64,000 nt of DNA from Leucobacter luti (GTDB lineage: Bacteria; Actinomycetota; Actinomycetes; Actinomycetales; Microbacteriaceae), in the NCBI RefSeq assembly GCF_004217175.1, contig NZ_SHKI01000003.1, positions 372,697 to 436,696 of the forward strand, written 5' to 3'. The position numbers and the translations under genes were made by a program. Positions 1 through 8,989 of the stretch are shown here, one piece after another (position 1 is the stretch's first letter; every line of letters begins with the position of its first letter). The notes under the pieces are model-generated. The model had not been told where the DNA came from, made no database searches, and saw nothing but the letters and a program-made list of their open reading frames with translations.

Positions 1-1192
1 CCGCGGCGATGAGCGGCCACACGTCGCGCTCGAAGTCGAGCGGCTCGGTGCGCGCCGCGACGCCGGCCTGGAAGTCGCGGCCCAGGTATTCGAGCTCCAC
101 GGGGTCGCCCACCAGCTGGCTCGTGATCTTCGAGCGGTACGGCACCCCGCGCCGCGACCCGAAGTGCAAGACCGGCTCGCGCCCGCTCGGCTCGTAGCCG
201 AGCGTCCCGTCCGGGCGCGGCGCGAAGCGTCCGCCGCGCCCCTCCGCGAGCATCACGCTGAGGTCGATCGCGGCGAGCCCCATGCCGCGCACGATCACGT
301 CGGCGCCGGGCGGCACCCACGAGAGGTCAACGTCCGCGGTGAACGCCGGCGGCACGTAGCGCAGCCCGTGGCGCCCCGCGAACTCGGCGAGGCGCGCGGC
401 ATCCGCTGACGGCTCCGTCCCGTTGTGCCCGAGCGCGTAGACCACCAGGTCGGCGGCGAGCGCCTCCCCCGAGGCGAGCCGCACGAGGTGCCGGCCAGCG
501 CCGCCGGCACCGCCAGCACCGCCCGCGGCGCTCTCCTCGACCGCGACCGCCGTGTCCGCGACCCAGCTCACCGCGACGGTGTCGGCCGCGCGGCGCAGCG
601 TCTCGGCGTGCGCCCACGCGAGGTAGCCGTGGTTGAGGCGGCGCGTGGGAAACTCATCCTCCGCGATCTCCGCGATCTCGCGGTCCAGGGCGGCGTCCGC
701 CCACTCGGGCCGCGCGATCCGCCCGGCCCGCACCTCGCGCACCCACTCCGCGAGCGAGTGCCCGGGAGCGATCGGCCCGGCGATCGTGCACGACTGGTCG
801 GTGAAGAACGCGACGTCGCGCAGCATCGAGTTGAGCTTGAGCAGCGGCGACTGATCGCGGCGCCAGATCCTGCCCCCGGCCGGCCGATGCGGGTCCACGA
901 GGCGCACGCGGAGCGGCAGCTCGGGCGACTCAGCCGCGTGGTTCGCAATGAGCCGCTCGAGCAGCATCGCGGCCCCCGGCCCCGCGCCCACGCACACGAT
1001 CTCCACGGGCTCGGCCCGCGCGGCCGGTGCGGCCGGCGCAGCGGGCGCCGACGCAGCACCGAACGCACCGGACGCAACACCAGCACCGGGCGCGACGCCC
1101 GCGCCGGCCGCCCCGGTCGCACCGGCAGCGCCGGCGACACCGGCCGACTCCGCGGCGCCGGCAGCCCGGCCGGACGTGGGGGCCCCGGTCAT
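1..1192 (-). CDS. FAD/NAD(P)-binding protein, 3' end beyond the window
   Basis: Predicted flavoprotein of the FAD-NAD(P)-binding group (NAD_binding_9-like). After an Ala/Gly-rich N terminus of about 60 residues comes a dinucleotide-binding strand and loop, VEIVCVGAGPGAAM, and later a GMGLAAIDLSVML segment typical of the second nucleotide-binding part. About 397 codons are visible and no stop is reached at the left edge. The ATG start overlaps the stop of the upstream binding-protein gene by four bases (ATGA), which supports this start despite the low-complexity N terminus. It is the last visible gene of the operon of monooxygenases and amino-acid importer, so it probably carries out another flavin-dependent oxidation of the imported compound. 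The family is fairly sure, the substrate unknown. Confidence 0.75.
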   Translation of the reverse strand, partial: MTGAPTSGRAAGAAESAGVAGAAGATGAAGAGVAPGAGVASGAFGAASAPAAPAAPAARAEPVEIVCVGAGPGAAMLLERLIANHAAESPELPLRVRLVDPHRPAGGRIWRRDQSPLLKLNSMLRDVAFFTDQSCTIAGPIAPGHSLAEWVREVRAGRIARPEWADAALDREIAEIAEDEFPTRRLNHGYLAWAHAETLRRAADTVAVSWVADTAVAVEESAAGGAGGAGGAGRHLVRLASGEALAADLVVYALGHNGTEPSADAARLAEFAGRHGLRYVPPAFTADVDLSWVPPGADVIVRGMGLAAIDLSVMLAEGRGGRFAPRPDGTLGYEPSGREPVLHFGSRRGVPYRSKITSQLVGDPVELEYLGRDFQAGVAARTEPLDFERDVWPLIAA

Positions 1193-2202
1193 GGCTTCGG
1201 CAGCCCGGGCGGGTTGATGAGCGACTCGGTCACGGCCTCTTCCTCCTGGCCCCAGCGCTCGAGCACCTCGTCGTAGGTGCCGTCGCTCAGCAGCGCCGAG
1301 AAGACGAGCGCGACGGGTTCGATGAGTCCGTTCCCCTTCGCGGTCACAGCGCCGACCTGCCCGTTGACGGGGTAGGCGCTGTTGAAGCTCCCCACCACGC
1401 GGGTCTCGCCGAGTGTCGCCTCGCGGAACGCGGCGAGCGAGTGCGGGTCGATGCTCACGTCCGCGCGGCCCGAGGCGAGGGCGAGCGATCCGGCGGCGGA
1501 GTCCTCGTAGTAGACGGCTTCGCCCGGCGCGAGCCCGGCGGCCTCGTTCTGGTCGAACCAGTCGAGCAGGAACTTCTCCTGGTTCGTGCCGCTGCCGACG
1601 ATCACGCGCAGCCCGGAGACGTCGGCCGGCTCAGAGATCTCGGTAATCTCGGACCCGGCAGCCACGGAGAAGCCCATCACCGCGTCGCGGTAGGTGGCGA
1701 AGTCGAAGAGCTCCTTGCGCTCCTCGGTGACGCCCACGTTGGTGAGCGCGATGTCGTACTTGCCCGACTCGATGCCGAGCGGCCAGTCGGCCCACGCCAC
1801 GTTCTCGGGCGCGTACTCGAGGCCGAGCCCCTCGGCGAGCAGCGAGGCGAAGTCGGCGTCGCTCCCGATGATGGTCTGCGCGTCGTCCTCCGCGAAGAAC
1901 GAGGTGGGCGGGGCGCCGGCGCCGCCCAGGGCGACCGTCAGTTTTCCGGCCTGCACGGGCGTGAATCCGCTCTCCTGCAGCGCGGCGACGGCCTCGGGGA
2001 CCGCTTCGATGTGCGGCCTCGTGTCGAGATTGCCGGTGGTGAGGTCGAACGCAGCCTCGGCGCTCGCGTTCGTCTCGGCGGCGGGCGCCGGGGCTGCCGG
2101 GGCGCCGGCGGTGCTGCACCCGACGAGGCCGGCGAGGCCGAGGGCGAGGGTTGCGGCGGCTGCGAGACGCAGCGCGGGGCGGGCGATACCTGGGGTGGTC
2201 AT
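1189..2202 (-). CDS. Amino-acid ABC transporter substrate-binding lipoprotein (copy 2)
   Basis: Extracellular binding protein of the polar amino-acid family (SBP_bac_3), 337 residues. The N terminus is a lipoprotein signal with lipobox LVGC, acylated Cys at about residue 29. The domain shows the typical segments ESGKYDIALTNVGVTEERKE and GSGTNQEK. It has the same length as, and is strongly similar to, the gene just upstream (2294-3307); stretches such as the segment around YAPENVAWADWPLG are identical. The two are therefore a tandem duplication serving one importer. The ATG at 2202 is chosen because the signal peptide starts there; a longer open frame upstream has shadow composition. The stop overlaps the next gene by four bases. 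Confidence 0.9.
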   Translation of the reverse strand: MTTPGIARPALRLAAAATLALGLAGLVGCSTAGAPAAPAPAAETNASAEAAFDLTTGNLDTRPHIEAVPEAVAALQESGFTPVQAGKLTVALGGAGAPPTSFFAEDDAQTIIGSDADFASLLAEGLGLEYAPENVAWADWPLGIESGKYDIALTNVGVTEERKELFDFATYRDAVMGFSVAAGSEITEISEPADVSGLRVIVGSGTNQEKFLLDWFDQNEAAGLAPGEAVYYEDSAAGSLALASGRADVSIDPHSLAAFREATLGETRVVGSFNSAYPVNGQVGAVTAKGNGLIEPVALVFSALLSDGTYDEVLERWGQEEEAVTESLINPPGLPKP

Positions 2203-2293
2203 GTGAGTCCTTGAGTGGGAGAGTGCGGCGGTGGTGGACCCGGGCGCCGGGGCCGTCGCGGTGGACGGCCCCGTCCCCGGGGGTGTGTGAGGG

Positions 2294-3307
2294 TTACGGG
2301 CGGGGCAGGCCCGGCGGGTTGACGAGCGACTCGGCAACCGCCTCGTCGCTGAGGTCCCAGCGGTCGAGCGCCTCGGCGTAGGTGCCGTCCTCAATGATTG
2401 AGTTGAGCACGATCGCGACCGGGTCGATGAGTCCGTTGCCCTTCGCCGTGGTGACGCCGATCTGGGCGTTCTCGGGGTATCCGCCGTTGAGCGTGCCCAC
2501 GACCTTCGACCCGCCACTCACCGCCGCGGCGAACGCCGCGGTGGGGTTGGGGCCAAAGATCGCGTCGACGCGGCCAGAGGCGAGAGCGAGCTGCGCGGCG
2601 GCGTTGTCGTCGTAGTAGATCGGCTCGCCGGCCGGCAGCCCGGCCGCCTCGTTCTCTGCAAACCAGTCGAGCAGGATCTTCTCCTGGTTCGTGCCGCTGC
2701 CGACCACGACCTTCAGGCCAGAGACGTCCTTCGCCTCGGCGATCGAGTCGATGTCGCTGTCGTGCGCCACCGAGAAGGCGAGCACGTCGTTGCGGTGCGT
2801 TGCGAAATCGAAGAGGTCCTTGCGCTCCTCGGTCACGGTGACGTTCGACACGACCACGTCGTACTTGCCCGACTCGACGCCGAGCGGCCAGTCGGCCCAC
2901 GCCACGTTCTCGGGCGCGTACTCGAGGCCGAGCCCGTCGGCGACGAGCTGGGCGATGTCTGGCTCGATCCCCAGCAGGGTCGCGTTGTCGTCCTCGGCGA
3001 GGAAGCCGAGCGGCGCTTCGTAGGCGGAGTGCGCCACGGTGAGCTTCCCGTCCTGGATCGGCGCGAAGCCGCTCGCCTCCAGCGCTGCGACGGCCTCGGG
3101 GATCGGGTCGATGCGCGGGCGCTCAGCGGCGTTCTCGCTCGTGAGGTCGAACGGCGACTCGGCGGCGACGGCCGTCGATTCCCCGGGCGCCACCGCCCCG
3201 TCTGCGGAGTCCGAGACGACCGCGCTGCAGGCGGTGAGTCCGGCCAGGGCGACGGCGCTCAGCACGGCGATGGCGGCGCCGGTGCGCCTGCGGGTGGTGA
3301 TGGTCAT
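2294..3307 (-). CDS. Amino-acid ABC transporter substrate-binding lipoprotein (copy 1)
   Basis: Binding protein of the polar amino-acid/cystine class, 337 residues, with lipoprotein signal ending in LTAC (Cys near residue 27). Characteristic parts are the family segment VESGKYDVVVSNVTVTEER and a GSGTNQEK ligand-site loop. A purine-rich stretch (AAAGGACACCC) precedes the ATG at 3307. It lies 170 bases after the ATPase gene, and 91 bases before its tandem paralogue. In cystine- and S-alkylcysteine-type importers this protein delivers the amino acid to the permease encoded at 4392-5438. Which ligand each copy takes cannot be read from the sequence. Confidence 0.9.
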   Translation of the reverse strand: MTITTRRRTGAAIAVLSAVALAGLTACSAVVSDSADGAVAPGESTAVAAESPFDLTSENAAERPRIDPIPEAVAALEASGFAPIQDGKLTVAHSAYEAPLGFLAEDDNATLLGIEPDIAQLVADGLGLEYAPENVAWADWPLGVESGKYDVVVSNVTVTEERKDLFDFATHRNDVLAFSVAHDSDIDSIAEAKDVSGLKVVVGSGTNQEKILLDWFAENEAAGLPAGEPIYYDDNAAAQLALASGRVDAIFGPNPTAAFAAAVSGGSKVVGTLNGGYPENAQIGVTTAKGNGLIDPVAIVLNSIIEDGTYAEALDRWDLSDEAVAESLVNPPGLPRP

Positions 3308-3477
3308 TGGGTGTCCTTTGGTGGTGGTGTGCGACGGATGTGTGGTGCGGGAACAGCGGTGGTGCGGGACAACGGTGGTGCGGGAAAGCGATGGTGCGGT
3401 GGTGCCGGATCCGGCCCGGGCGTCCGATCGCGCGGCGGGAGGGGCAGCCGCGCGATGCGGCACCGAGCCGCGGCCGG

Positions 3478-4380
3478 TCAGATCACCCAGTCGAGGAACT
3501 CCTGGGTGCGCGCCTGCTCCGGTGCGCGGAGCACCTGAGCGGGCGGACCCTGCTCGACGACCCGGCCGGCGTCGAGGAACACGACGTGGTCGGCGATCTC
3601 GGCGGCAAAGCCGATCTCGTGCGTCACGATGATGAGGGTGGTGCCCCCGGTCGCGAGGTCGCGGATCACGCTGAGCACCTCGGCGACGAGCTCCGGATCG
3701 AGCGCGCTCGTCGGCTCGTCGAACAGCAGTACGTCCGGGGCGAGGGCGAGGGCCCGCGCGATGGCGACGCGCTGCTGCTGGCCGCCCGAGAGCTGCCGCG
3801 GGTAGTGATCGGCCCGGTCGGCGAGGCCCACACGCTCAAGCAGCACTCGCGCCTGCGCGATCGCCTCCTGCCGGCTGGCCCGCTTCAGCCCGATCGGCGC
3901 TTCGATGACGTTCTCGAGCGCGGTGAGGTGCGGGAACAGGTTGAAGTTCTGGAACACCATCCCGACGCGCGTGCGCCGCTGCAGGATCTGCTTCTCGCGC
4001 AGCTCGTGCAGCTGCGTGCCCCGGCGCTCGTAGCCGATGTACTCGCCGTCGATCGTGATCGCGCCGGCGTCTATCGTCTCCAGGTGGTTGATCGCGCGCA
4101 GCAGCGTTGATTTCCCGGACCCGGACGGACCGAGCAGCGTCACCACCTGGCCGGGGGCGACGCGCAGCGTGATGTCGTGCAGCACCTCGTTCGCCCCGTA
4201 CGACTTGTGCACGCCGGTGATCTCGACGAGCCCGGTGCTGGGTGGGTGGCGCTCGTCGCCGGTCTGCGGCGCGGCGGCACCGGCCGCGAGGGCTGCGGGA
4301 TCGGCGACCGTGTCGGCGTTCGCGGCGGGCGCTTCCGCGGCGTCGGCCGCGGAAGCGTTGATCGTGGCTTCAAGAGTCAT
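3478..4380 (-). CDS. Amino-acid ABC transporter ATP-binding protein
   Basis: ATPase of a polar amino-acid importer (GlnQ/HisP/TcyC type), 300 residues. Walker A GPSGSGKST at about residues 84-92, Q-loop FQNFNLFPH, signature LSGGQQQR, Walker B VLLFDEPTSALD and switch His in IIVTHE are all intact. It has an unusual Ala-rich N-terminal extension of about 50 residues compared with the roughly 250-residue family norm. It lies 11 bases downstream of the permease gene and upstream of the two binding proteins, so the transporter is complete within this operon. Confidence 0.95.
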   Translation of the reverse strand: MTLEATINASAADAAEAPAANADTVADPAALAAGAAAPQTGDERHPPSTGLVEITGVHKSYGANEVLHDITLRVAPGQVVTLLGPSGSGKSTLLRAINHLETIDAGAITIDGEYIGYERRGTQLHELREKQILQRRTRVGMVFQNFNLFPHLTALENVIEAPIGLKRASRQEAIAQARVLLERVGLADRADHYPRQLSGGQQQRVAIARALALAPDVLLFDEPTSALDPELVAEVLSVIRDLATGGTTLIIVTHEIGFAAEIADHVVFLDAGRVVEQGPPAQVLRAPEQARTQEFLDWVI

Positions 4381-4391
4381 TCCGGGCCTCC

Positions 4392-5438
4392 TCAGTGTGC
4401 GCTCGTGTTGAGCGCGGCGACGGTGTGCGCGGACGCGCCACCGGTGATCGGCTGCGGCGCCCCGGGCCGCCCGGGCGCGGGGCCCCGGCGCAGGCGAGCC
4501 ACACCGCCGCGCACCGCGCGACGCACGCGCTGCAGCGGCGTGGGCGGTAGCTCGCGGGCGGTGCCGCGGGCGAAGCGGCGCTCAATGTAGTACTGCGCGA
4601 CGCTGAGCACGGTCGTGAAGATCGTGTACCAGACGGCGGCGACGAGCAGCAGCGGCACCACCTGCTGGTTGCGGTTGTAGATCACCTGCACGGTGTAGAA
4701 CAGTTCGGGCAGCGCCACGATGAACACGACCGAGGTCCCCTTGAGCAGCCCGATCACCTCGTTGAACGCGTTCGGGAGGATTGCCCGCGCCGCCTGCGGC
4801 AGCACGATCCTGAAGAAACGCCGGCCCCGCGGGATCCCGAGCGCCTTGGCCGCCTCAATCTGGCCCTGGTCCACCGAGAGCAGTCCGCCGCGGATAATCT
4901 CGGCCGAGTACGCCGCTTGGTGCAGCGACAGGCCGAGGATTGCGGCCACCGTCGACGAGAGCAAGCGCACGGTGTCGAACTCGACGAGCCAGAAGTCGTA
5001 GCTGAACGGCCAGCCGATCCCGAGCGTGGGAAACAGGTAGCCCAGGTTGTACCAGATCACCAGCTGCACCACGAGGGGCACCGAGCGGAAGAACCAGATG
5101 AAGCCCCAGGCGAACGAGTTCAGCAGCAGCGAGCCGGAGAGCCTGGCGAGCGCGAGCAGCCCGCCGAGCGCGAAGCCGACGACAGCGGAGACGGCGGTGA
5201 GCCACAGCGTGAGCCACAGCCCGCGCAGCACCGCGTCGTTGAAGAAGTACTCGGCGAAGACCGGCCAGCGCCACTGCGGATTGGTGAAGAACGTCCACAC
5301 GAGCTGCGCGAGCAAGAACACGGCCACCGCGCTCAGCCCCCACCGCCACCAGTGGCGCAGCGGGACGACGGGCTCGGCCACCGGCGGAGCCGTGCGGTTC
5401 ACGACCTCACCGGGTGAGGCCTCAAGCGTTGCGGTCAT
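4392..5438 (-). CDS. Amino-acid ABC transporter permease
   Basis: Inner-membrane permease of the His/Glu/Gln/Arg family, 348 residues. It contains multiple hydrophobic segments, the family segment around YNLGYLFPTLGIGWPF and the EAA loop EAAKALGIPRGRRFFRIVLP that contacts the ATPase. No second permease gene is present, so a homodimer is expected. The C-terminal 50 residues form an Arg/Pro/Ala-rich cytosolic tail beyond the usual domain. The start ATG overlaps the stop of the acetyltransferase gene by four bases, suggesting translational coupling between substrate modification and uptake. Confidence 0.93.
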   Translation of the reverse strand: MTATLEASPGEVVNRTAPPVAEPVVPLRHWWRWGLSAVAVFLLAQLVWTFFTNPQWRWPVFAEYFFNDAVLRGLWLTLWLTAVSAVVGFALGGLLALARLSGSLLLNSFAWGFIWFFRSVPLVVQLVIWYNLGYLFPTLGIGWPFSYDFWLVEFDTVRLLSSTVAAILGLSLHQAAYSAEIIRGGLLSVDQGQIEAAKALGIPRGRRFFRIVLPQAARAILPNAFNEVIGLLKGTSVVFIVALPELFYTVQVIYNRNQQVVPLLLVAAVWYTIFTTVLSVAQYYIERRFARGTARELPPTPLQRVRRAVRGGVARLRRGPAPGRPGAPQPITGGASAHTVAALNTSAH

Positions 5439-5983
5439 GGTCTGGCCTCCTGTGCGGCTGCGGCGGCCCGGCGGTGTGCCGGGCCGAGCTCCTTCGTGAA
5501 CGGGTGCACGCCGATCTGGTCGGCCGGGCGTGCGGGATCGAACTGCGGCGTGTAGCCGGTGCCCAGGTACAGGGCCACGGCCTCGGGCTGCCGCGGCCCG
5601 GTCGTGAGGTAGATCCGCTCGTACCCGAGCCGGGCGGCCTCGTGCTCGAGCGCGGCAAGGACTCGCTTGGCGAGGCCCCGGCCGCGCAGATCGGCGCGGG
5701 TCCAGATCCGCTTGAACTCGGCGGTCCGTTCGTCGAAGCGCATGAACGCCCCGCCCGAGACCGCTTCCCCGCCCGAGAGCAGCAGCAGGAAGCTGCCGTG
5801 CGGGGCGGTGAACTCGGCCTCCGGGTAGCGGTTGAGCTCGACAGACGCCGGCTCCCCGAACACCTCGACCACGTAGCGTGCGTCATACTCGCGCTCAAGG
5901 TCCGCGAGGAGCGGGCGAGCGGGCGGGTCGCCCGGGTGGACCACGCGGACCACCAGCTCGTCGGCCGCGACGGTGGCGCTCAC
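5435..5983 (-). CDS. GNAT-family N-acetyltransferase
   Basis: Acetyl-CoA-dependent acetyltransferase, 182 residues. The acetyl-CoA site is visible as DLRGRGLAKRVLAALEHEA (R/Q-x-x-G-x-G/A motif), followed by NAT-fold strands and the C-terminal AVALYLGTGY segment. The GTG start at 5983 overlaps the TGA of the upstream monooxygenase (GTGA) and fits the N terminus of the domain. In the Bacillus subtilis ytm/yxe/sna systems an acetyltransferase next to LLM monooxygenases and a cystine-type importer N-acetylates S-modified cysteines before C-S cleavage. That role is inferred here from gene neighbourhood. Confidence 0.88.
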   Translation of the reverse strand: MSATVAADELVVRVVHPGDPPARPLLADLEREYDARYVVEVFGEPASVELNRYPEAEFTAPHGSFLLLLSGGEAVSGGAFMRFDERTAEFKRIWTRADLRGRGLAKRVLAALEHEAARLGYERIYLTTGPRQPEAVALYLGTGYTPQFDPARPADQIGVHPFTKELGPAHRRAAAAAQEARP

Positions 5984-7407
5984 GCTGCCGCCTCCGCGGC
6001 GGGCGGTGCGGCCCGCCAGGGCACGTGCGGCGGCCGCGGGAGGCCGAGCGTGTGCCGCAGCGTGGGGTTCGCGCCGGTGTCCGGGTCGGTGTCGTACGCG
6101 GTGCGGAACGAGCCGCGCTCCTGCAGCAGCGGCACCACGCGGTCGACGAACTCGTCGAGGCCGCCGGGGGTGAGGTGCGGCACGAGCACGAAGCCGTCCG
6201 AGGCGCGCTCCTGCACGGCCCGATCGATCTCGGCGGCGACGGTCGCCGGCGACCCGACGAAGGTGTGCCGCGCGGTCTCGGCTGCAACGAGCTGGCGCAG
6301 CGTGAGGCCCTCGCGCGCGGCCCGGTCGCGCAGCTGCGCCGCGCGGGCGACGCGATCCGCCACCTGCGTGGAGACCTGGCCCTGGCGCTGCTGCCCGTCG
6401 CTCGGATCGACCGAGGGGAGCGCCCCGTCCGGATCGAGCCCGGGCAGCTCCTGCCCCCAGATCGCCTCGACCCACGCGATCGCGGTCTGCGGGCTCGTCT
6501 GCGCGAGCGAGATCTCGCGGGCGCGCTCCCGCGCCTCTGCGTCCGTGTCGCCGAGCGCGAACGTCGCCCCCGGCAGGATGAGCAGCGAGTCTTCACTGCG
6601 GCCGACCGCCGGCAGCCGGCCCTTGACGTCGCGGTAGAACTCCTGGCCCTCCGCGAAGCTCGAGTGCCGGGAGAAGATGATCTCGGCGTTCGCGGCGGCG
6701 AAGTCGCGGCCGGCGGGCGAGTCGCCCGCCTGCACGATCACGGGGAAGCCCTGCGGGCTGCGCGGCACGGTGCTCGTCGCCGCGACCGAAAACTGGGGCC
6801 CGTGATGCACCACGCTGCGCACGCGCGCCGGGTCCACGAAGGTGCCGCTTGCGCGGTCGGCCACGATCGCGTCGGCGTCCCACGAGCTCCATAGCTCCTT
6901 CGCCAGCGCCACGAACTCCTCGGCGCGCGTGTAGCGCTCGGCGTAGGGAAGGAACCCGCCGCGGCGGAAGTTGCCGCCGTGGAACGCGTCGGGCGAGGTC
7001 ACCACGTTCCAGCCGACGCGCCCGTTCGAGAGGTGATCGATCGTGGCGAGCTGGCGCGCGAGCTCGTACGGCTCATTGAACGTGCTCGTGAGCGTGCCCA
7101 CCACCCCGATGTTGCGGGTCACCGAGGCCATTGCGGTGATCACCGCGAGCGTGGCCGGTCGCCCGGCGACGTCGAGGTCGTGGATCCGGCCGCCGTGCTC
7201 GCGCAGGCGCAGGCCCTCGGCCAGGAAGACGTAGTCAAACAGCCCGCGCTCGGCGGTCTGCGCAAAGCGCTTGAACGAGTCGAACGCGATCTGGCTGCCC
7301 GAGGCGGGATCGCTCCAGACGGTTGCGCTGTTGACGCCGGGGAAGTGGGCGACCAGGTGGACCTGGCGTGTGCTTGGCTGCGGCGCGTGCGCCGAGGTGC
7401 TCCTCAT
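5980..7407 (-). CDS. LLM-class flavin monooxygenase (NtaA/SnaA/DszA type)
   Basis: FMNH2-dependent monooxygenase of the NtaA/SnaA/DszA branch of the bacterial luciferase-like superfamily, 475 residues. Characteristic N-terminal segments are HFPGVNSATVWSDP, FLAEGLRLRE and GTLTSTFNEPYELAR, and NGRVGWNVVTSPD marks the flavin-binding barrel region. Homologues oxidise C-S or C-N bonds of xenobiotics, sulfones and S-alkyl-cysteine derivatives, using reduced flavin from separate reductases; two such reductases are encoded divergently at 8990-10080. The ATG start at 7407 overlaps the upstream gene's stop by four bases. Confidence 0.92.
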   Translation of the reverse strand: MRSTSAHAPQPSTRQVHLVAHFPGVNSATVWSDPASGSQIAFDSFKRFAQTAERGLFDYVFLAEGLRLREHGGRIHDLDVAGRPATLAVITAMASVTRNIGVVGTLTSTFNEPYELARQLATIDHLSNGRVGWNVVTSPDAFHGGNFRRGGFLPYAERYTRAEEFVALAKELWSSWDADAIVADRASGTFVDPARVRSVVHHGPQFSVAATSTVPRSPQGFPVIVQAGDSPAGRDFAAANAEIIFSRHSSFAEGQEFYRDVKGRLPAVGRSEDSLLILPGATFALGDTDAEARERAREISLAQTSPQTAIAWVEAIWGQELPGLDPDGALPSVDPSDGQQRQGQVSTQVADRVARAAQLRDRAAREGLTLRQLVAAETARHTFVGSPATVAAEIDRAVQERASDGFVLVPHLTPGGLDEFVDRVVPLLQERGSFRTAYDTDPDTGANPTLRHTLGLPRPPHVPWRAAPPAAEAAA

Positions 7408-8729
7408 GCTGCGGTCTCCTTGCGGGCTGCGGTGCGTGCTGGGGTGTCTGGGTGCGCGGTGGCCGGGGCGGCGGCGAGGCCGAAGCGCTCGCGCAGGGAG
7501 ACGGGCTCCGGATCCCCCGCGCGGCCCGGCGCCGCCGCGAGGCCGCGCTCGCGGAGCCGCGGGAGCAGCTCGGCGGCGATCAAGCTCAGGTCGGCCGGGA
7601 GCGTGAGCGGGCGCAGCCGCACTCCGTCGACGCCGGCGGCGTGCCACGTCGCGATCAGCTCGGCCACCTCGGCGGCGGATCCGGTGACCACGCGCGCGTC
7701 GCTCTCGAAGCGCTCGCCCGCGACCCGGTCGAGGCGCGCGAGGCGATCCGCCCCGGACTCCCCGTCGGCATCGATGGCGACCACCAGGTCGGCGACGATC
7801 CTGAGCGGTTCGAGACCGCGCCCCGCGCGATCCACGGCGCCCTCGGCGGCGCGGACCTGCGCCACGAGCTCGGTGACCGAGCGGTCGCGGGAGGCGCCGG
7901 CGCGCACGGACGCGTTCTCCGGCGTGATGAACACCACGTCGGCGGCCTGCGCCGCGAGCTCGTGGACGCGCGGCGAGTGCGACAGCACCGTGATCGGCAG
8001 CTGCCCCTGCGGCGAGCGCGGCACGATCGACGGGCCGGCGACGGCGAAGCGCTCGCCGGCGAAGTTGATGTGGTGCACGCGGTCTCGGTCGAGGAAGCGG
8101 CCGGTCGCGACATCGCGGATCTCGGCGTCGGCGTCCCAGCTGGCCCAGAGCCCGCGGGCCACCTCGGCCACGTCGGCTGCCTCGTCGAGCAGCTCGGCGA
8201 GCCCGGCGTCGGGCTCCCCGGCGATGACGCGCTGCACGTCGATCTCGGGCGCGCTGCGGCGCCCGAACGCGGCGGCCGCGGCGGGCTCGCCGGAGATCCG
8301 GAGCTGCCAGCCGCCGCGCCCCTCGGAGACGTGATCGAGCGTCTGCAGCGCGGTGGCGACGTGGAACGGCTCGGTGTGGGTGGTGGTCACCGTGGGGATC
8401 AGCCCGATGCGCGCGGTGCGCGGGGCGATCCAGCTCGCGGTGAGCAGCGCGTCGAGCCTGCCCGTGACCCGGTCGGCCGGCGGGGCCGAGGGAGCGGACG
8501 GCGCAGCCGCTGTGCCGAGCGGGGTGGCGTGCTGCGGCCGCAGCGCGTCCTCGAGCGTCACGTAGTCGAGGCCGGCAGCCTCGGCGGTCTCGACGAGGCC
8601 GGACCAGTAATCGGAGGTGAAGAGCGCGTCCGGACTGGCGGCTGGCTCACGCCAGGCGGCGGGGTGCCAGCCGGCACCGTCGAGCGCGATCCCCACCGTA
8701 AAGGATGTGGGTTGAGTTATGGGAGACAT
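7404..8729 (-). CDS. LLM-class flavin-dependent oxidoreductase
   Basis: Second luciferase-like monooxygenase, 441 residues and first gene of the operon. It has a TIM-barrel-type sequence with GLDYVTLEDALRP near the N terminus, TARIGLIPTVTTTHTEPFH and an SEGRGGWQLRISGEP segment corresponding to the flavin-binding region. It is more divergent from NtaA/SnaA than its neighbour; the two proteins may act on successive steps or different substrates. The stop overlaps the next gene's ATG. Function is assigned at family level only. Confidence 0.88.
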   Translation of the reverse strand: MSPITQPTSFTVGIALDGAGWHPAAWREPAASPDALFTSDYWSGLVETAEAAGLDYVTLEDALRPQHATPLGTAAAPSAPSAPPADRVTGRLDALLTASWIAPRTARIGLIPTVTTTHTEPFHVATALQTLDHVSEGRGGWQLRISGEPAAAAAFGRRSAPEIDVQRVIAGEPDAGLAELLDEAADVAEVARGLWASWDADAEIRDVATGRFLDRDRVHHINFAGERFAVAGPSIVPRSPQGQLPITVLSHSPRVHELAAQAADVVFITPENASVRAGASRDRSVTELVAQVRAAEGAVDRAGRGLEPLRIVADLVVAIDADGESGADRLARLDRVAGERFESDARVVTGSAAEVAELIATWHAAGVDGVRLRPLTLPADLSLIAAELLPRLRERGLAAAPGRAGDPEPVSLRERFGLAAAPATAHPDTPARTAARKETAA

Positions 8730-8989
8730 GCGGCGAGCTTATGGCTAGCCGGTATGGGGTTGTCGAGCTGTGTGACGAAAAATGACCATTACGCTCTGTG
8801 TCACCGGGGGCAGCGGCGCCCGCGATGGCCGACCTACACTGACTCAAGTTCCGCCGGATAAGATCCCGCGGCGACTCCGCGACATCACACCGTGGATCAC
8901 GACCTGTCTGCCACGGCGCCACTCCCGGCGCCACTCACAGTCGAGCGTCGTTCTCGCAGCTGCGCGCTCGACGCCGGAAAGGGATCACC
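8730..8989. promoter_or_regulatory. Divergent promoter region of the monooxygenase/flavin reductase locus
   Basis: The 260-base divide has no credible gene. For the minus operon a possible promoter is TCGACA (-35) and CATAAG (-10) with a 17-base spacer, preceded by an A/T-rich stretch near 8777-8792 that stands out in this GC-rich DNA. The similar strings CTGTGTGAC (around 8768-8776) and CTGTGTCAC (around 8796-8804) flank the A/T stretch and include GTGAC and GTCAC as inverted ends. They are candidates for a regulator site; no regulator gene is adjacent. For the plus strand, TACACT at 8835-8840 could be a -10 box. Confidence 0.35.
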
